In this document: piece after piece, positions 60,151-64,000 of the stretch
Position numbering within the stretch: position 1 is the first letter of the stretch
How the letters are laid out: each line of letters starts with the position of its first letter
NCBI RefSeq assembly: GCF_020520425.1
Contig: NC_079488.1
Coordinates: 87,153,285-87,217,284 of the forward strand
Direction: 5' to 3'
DNA length: 64,000 bases
From: Spinacia oleracea
Taxonomy: Eukaryota; Streptophyta; Magnoliopsida; Caryophyllales; Amaranthaceae
Notes under the pieces: generated by a model
The model's input: only the letters and a program-made list of their open reading frames with translations
The model's database searches: none
What the model was told of the DNA's origin: nothing
Made by a program: the position numbers and the translations under genes

Positions 60151-60708
60151 CTTCCTCCGTTCCACAATAGATGCATCATTTCTCATTGCACGTATGCCAA
60201 TGCGCTTATTTGAACATTAATATCTCTAAATGCGTATAAGTAAAAATTATAAAAAATTGATATTTGGAATCCTTGCATTAATACGAATTTAAAAAAATCT
60301 CACTTGACTATGTTTTTTCTTACACAACAGTGAAACAAAGGTTGTCAAAGTTGATTGATGAATAGTGCACAAATGAGAAATGATGCATCTATTGTGAAAT
60401 GGAAAAATTGACATAAATAATCCCAACTTTCACACATCTTCTAAAAATAATCCCAACTTTGGATTATTTTTGAATAATTCAAACTTTAGGGGTTACCTTC
60501 TCAAAATAATCCGAAGTCTTTTTTTCTTGTCATTACTAATCCATTTTGGGTCTATTATACATAGGCAAATTGATAGTTTGGATTATTTTGAGAAGGTAAC
60601 CCCCAAAGTTTGGATTATTCTAAAATAATCCAAAGTTGGGATTATTTTGAGAAGATGAGTGAAAGGTGGGATTATTTATGTCAATTTTTCCTTGTGAAAT
60701 TGAGGAAG
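60151..60708. mobile_element. Stowaway-like MITE interrupted by a MULE-type MITE
   Basis: Left cttcctccgttccacaatag. The right side is split: atgcatctattgtgaaat (to 60400), then ttgtgaaattgaggaag (60692-60708). Reverse-complemented, these rebuild the same terminus. TA lies on both sides (60149-60150 and 60709-60710). The outer element without the insertion is about 258 bp. Confidence 0.8.
60401..60691. mobile_element. Fold-back MITE (MULE type), 291 bp
   Basis: A perfect 24-bp inverted end begins ggaaaaattgacataaataa. The imperfect inverted arms extend for over 100 bp and repeat aataatcccaactttgga. The 9-bp target duplication ttgtgaaat is at 60392-60400 and 60692-60700. Nearly the whole element could fold into one hairpin, a structure that can feed small-RNA production. 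Confidence 0.88.
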
Positions 60709-60710
60709 TA

Positions 60711-61377
60711 TGTGCTTTTTCGATTTTTTTTACTTGAACCATTTGCAATTTTACAATATTTACTCAATCTCTTTTATCGCTTTACATATTAAGTTATATA
60801 GTCATATTGAATCTTGTTAAATTTGTCTCAATATATATTTTCAAATATTAACCTTTTATAGTGATAGGTAATGTATAATTAGAGATACTAATGGCTAAAT
60901 ATTTTGTATTGACAAGCGTGACACATCAAATGATGCAAGTAAATGAAGATGGAGGAAGTATAAATTAATCACAGGATGTTATCTATGGAAACTAACTACA
61001 TAATGAGAAAAAACTACTCCGTATATGAATTTTTTTTGACAACGTACTTATTGAAAAAAAAAGGTGATTGGAATACGAGTAGATCAAATCAAAGTAAAGT
61101 GTTTATGTAATGACAACAATGAGCAAGTAAGATATATAGAAGTAATTCGCACCTTTGGGCCGTAGGAGGAGCCATTGATGGATGAAATGCCGTGTAGCAA
61201 TTAGTCAATTACACTAATCTGGTAGCACAACACTTCTTATCCCCTCCTTTGTGCGGATACGAACCTCCAACATTATTAGATCATCAAATATTTATCCATC
61301 TTGTCCTTTTCCAATCATTCATTACCTTCGGTTTTTTTTTTTTTGGTTGCGACGTTGCGAATTTGGGTTAAAATAAA
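60711..61377. other. AT-rich intergenic DNA
   Basis: Nothing recognised. Confidence 0.4.
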
Positions 61378-61530
61378 TCACAAAGTTTTATTTACAAGCA
61401 GTGTACAATAAATATTATACTCCGACATAAAAGTTAATTTAAAATGCTTAAAAATTACTCTATATATAAAAGTTATTTATTTTTTAACAATAATCATTTC
61501 TTCAAAATTATTAATAATATAAATAACATG
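61378..61530. mobile_element. Partial second copy of the tgtacaataaat MITE
   Basis: tttatttacaagcagtgtac and the following 120 bp match the reverse complement of about 2385-2515, including a tatataaaagttat segment and a final atttcttcaaaat. The other end is missing or degraded. Confidence 0.55.
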
Positions 61531-62575
61531 TGCTCTCCCCCTCCTCTACCTCTCTCAAACCCCATTATCGAATTTCGAAGGGGCTTTCATTGATTTTATC
61601 GGATGAAAAGCCCTAATCTTTTCTTTTTTTGGTGTTTTTCTTTAATTTTGTTTGTTTTTTTAGGGTTCTAATAATACTTCCTCCTTGTGCGAGGAACTTT
61701 CTCCCTCAAAATATATGGTTTTTCTTTTCCTTCTAGGGATAATTTTTTTTAGGTTTTTAGGTTAGAGGATCCTAGATTTCTGATGTACGAGGGAAAAATA
61801 TTATTTAATTTCGCAGGAGAAATTGATTCGGCGATGAGGATATGTGTGGTGTCGCAGCAGATGTCAGTTCTACCTCTACAATCAATTAAATTTGATTTAA
61901 TTCAATATCAAAACTACAATAGATCAAATGACCCCCCTTGTTGAATATTGTATTAAACATCGATGTGTTAGAGGGTATACTAGATGTTCGACGTGCAATG
62001 ATCGTAGTTGTGCAGAAAAATAATTTTATTTGATTCGATTTGTTATGTATTTGATAGATTCATATCTGATCTTTTATAGATGTCGCATGACTTTTTATCA
62101 ATGATTCAATTTTAATGTAAAAAAAAACATTAATAAGGCAATTCTTTTTGCCTCACTTTGTGAACTAGTACCTTATGTTTTCAGTTTTGTCAAATATATA
62201 GTACATTGAATGAAAAAGTTGGATTAAAAATGGTACCTTATAGCAACATTCCGGCCAAATTATCAATTTTCCGGCTATTGATTCCGTTTGTTGGCACAAT
62301 TACCTAGTCGGCTAGCTCTCCTTGGTCAATCAAAGTTCACGGGAATTTCTAATTCTCATGTTGTCAACCAAACAACTTAGAGAAATTCACATGAATTTTA
62401 CAAGGGAACTAATTTTCCTTGAATTACAACTTTCTATGGGAATTAAATTCCCATGTCAATCAAACAAGCCCTTATATTACCTGAACTTAACTAGACTTGT
62501 ATGAACTTAACTGAACATATCTGAACTTACTTTTTCTGAAATAAGTCAAAATAAGTCGAACAGAACAAAGCCTTA
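61531..62575. other. Unassigned DNA with a pyrimidine-rich, leader-like stretch
   Basis: Bases 61530-61700 are C/T-rich and resemble a 5' untranslated region. A 37-codon ORF (61835-61948) follows, but no domain is recognisable and nothing continues it. Bases 62315-62470 contain loosely inverted caatcaaa / gggaatt phrases and may be a decayed MITE. Confidence 0.3.
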
Positions 62576-63296
62576 GGGGTCGTTTGGTTCGCACGGGGTA
62601 AACGGAATGGAATCAAGAATGGGATAGAAGGGGAATGGAAATCATTCCCTTTGATTTAAAAAGTTGTTTGGAATGCTTTTATTCTTTTTTTCCATTCATC
62701 CTCTCACCACTCCGACCGCCGCCAGCCACCGCCCGCCTCCACCTCTGTCGCCGCCCCCTCCTCCCCCCTCTCCCCTCTGTCGCCGGCACTCCCCCTCCCT
62801 CTTCCCTATGTCGGCGGCACTCCCCCTCCCTCTTCCCTATGTCGCCGCCACTCCCCCTCCCTCTGTCGACGTCGCCGCCACTCCCCCTCCCCTCTATCGA
62901 CGTCCCCGCCACTCCCCTCCCCTCTGTAGCCGCCACTCCTTCTCCCTCTCCCCTGTCGTCGTTCTCCCTCCCTCGATTTGTCGGTGTGGATGTGTCGGCG
63001 GGGATGGTCGGTGACGGAGGTCGGTGACCCAGAAGGTGGCCGGAAGTTGGTGGTCGCGTGGTTGGAGGTTAGATCTAGAGTTAGAGGTGAGAGAGAGGAG
63101 GTGGGGGAAGTGAAGATGGGAAAGGGAATGGAAAAGTCTTGGGGGGGTGGGGAATGAAGGTAGAGGGTTTTGGGGTAAACTAAATAATAAAAAAGGGTAA
63201 AGAGAATGATGAAAGAGGCCTAACAAACAATAACAAAGGGAATGATTGCAGCCCATTCTCTTTCCCTTTGATTATTACCCCCAACCAAACGCCCCC
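62576..63296. mobile_element. PIF/Harbinger-like non-autonomous element with a GC-rich core
   Basis: The ends are ggggtcgtttggttcg and, reverse-complemented, gggggcgtttggttgg. The 3-bp TSD tta (62573-62575 and 63297-63299) is typical of PIF/Harbinger and Tourist MITEs. The core (62700-62970) is a CCG/CTC-rich tandem block with repeated actccccctccctc and tgtcgccgcc. Its overlapping ORFs on both strands (62635-63027, 62664-63014, 62679-62936 and 62894-63256) follow from this composition. No transposase is present. A captured gene fragment cannot be excluded. Confidence 0.7.
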
Positions 63297-63299
63297 TTA

Positions 63300-64000
63300 G
63301 TATCAAACGGAGTGGTCCTGGGTTAGCATTTAGCCTTCCCTAGTTCCCTGCACGTTCTAAAATTTCGTCTGCGTGTACATTTTTGTTGTTAAAGGATCAT
63401 ACAAGATGGAATTATGGGTAACTGAAATACCCAAAAGATAATTCAACAGGCCTTAGATCGAAAGCAAGGAGGCCTTAGGAGTTTGTTTAGTCTCAAGATT
63501 TTCTAATATTAATGAGTTTTCTAATTGTGTAATGTAATACTTTCATAGTTGATAAAGGTAACGTATTATTTGATTCCAAGGAGCCTTTGAGTTATATTTT
63601 GGAGTTGTAATGAAGTTTAAGAGTTGATTAAGTTAAGATTAACCATCCTTACAATTATATATTATCATCTAATTAACTGTATCTGTATATTTAAAAGCCA
63701 ATTCCTTTTAGTACACGGTTGAAAAACTAATATTCGTTCTGATGTCATGAAAATTTTCATACTTAATTACATTATTATTGTTATAGTTGGTCAAATGAAA
63801 TCTTGGGATAGACTATCTCATGTGACGTTCCTCTATAATCTTCGTTGATACACAAATCTTTGTCATGATTTTTGTGTATTTGTTTAATCAACTGATAACC
63901 TGTATATAATAAGAACATCATATATTCAAGCAATTATGTATTACATTGATAATCTCTCTGAAGTTGTATAGCATTTATCCCGGTACGTTACTTGGTATTG
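63300..64000. other. AT-rich intergenic DNA at the window end
   Basis: No gene, RNA gene or clear element was recognised. Confidence 0.4.

Overview
This is plant nuclear DNA, about two thirds of it one nested block of LTR retrotransposons. The evidence is TG...CA LTRs with 5-bp target duplications, initiator-Met-type primer sites, chromodomain Ty3 polyproteins, Stowaway and Mutator-like MITEs, a SINE, and one ordinary plant gene. The repeat families look like a dicot, and my guess is Amaranthaceae/Caryophyllales. The species is inference only. All alignments were made by eye, so boundaries may be off by a few bases.

Layout. Bases 1-4380 are AT-rich intergenic DNA with nested DNA-transposon remnants: a Stowaway split by a Mutator-like element (MULE) that itself holds a third small element. 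Bases 4545-5820 are a 5' fragment of a LINE (DUF4283 plus zinc knuckle), broken by frameshifts. Bases 5821-54442 are the retrotransposon nest. Bases 54443-58118 are MITEs, a SINE remnant and unassigned DNA. Bases 58119-58967 (minus) hold the only convincing cellular gene, a complete short-chain dehydrogenase/reductase. Bases 59000-64000 are more MITEs (one nested pair, one PIF/Harbinger-like element) and unassigned DNA.

The nest. The outermost layer is a solo LTR, TGTAACACCC (5821) to GGGTGTTACA (54442). Inside it is a Tat-type large non-coding retrotransposon (LARD; 5966-26673, TSD GTTTG). Inside that is chromovirus CHR-1 (7425-17687, TSD ACTTG). The solo LTR was hit again at 30026/30027 by chromovirus CHR-2 (30027-49702). 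CHR-2 was in turn split by CHR-3 (37040-46069, minus strand, TSD TTCTG). The right end of CHR-2 is fused inside a (TA)n tract to a second copy of the LARD 3' part and solo-LTR 3' part (49702-54442). That second copy lacks CHR-2 and shows the empty insertion site. This fits an unequal exchange between an allele with CHR-2 and one without it.

Function. CHR-1, -2 and -3 belong to one Tekay/Del-like family (gag, protease, RT, RNase H, integrase, chromodomain). None is intact. CHR-1 has five lesions but almost identical LTRs. CHR-2 is decayed. CHR-3 keeps one open 1167-codon frame, but an in-frame deletion removed its zinc knuckles and protease. I found no convincing unknown multi-gene system. The most unusual items are the exchange junction with its empty site, the protease-less one-ORF element, and the recurring GGCGCC hairpins of the LARD.
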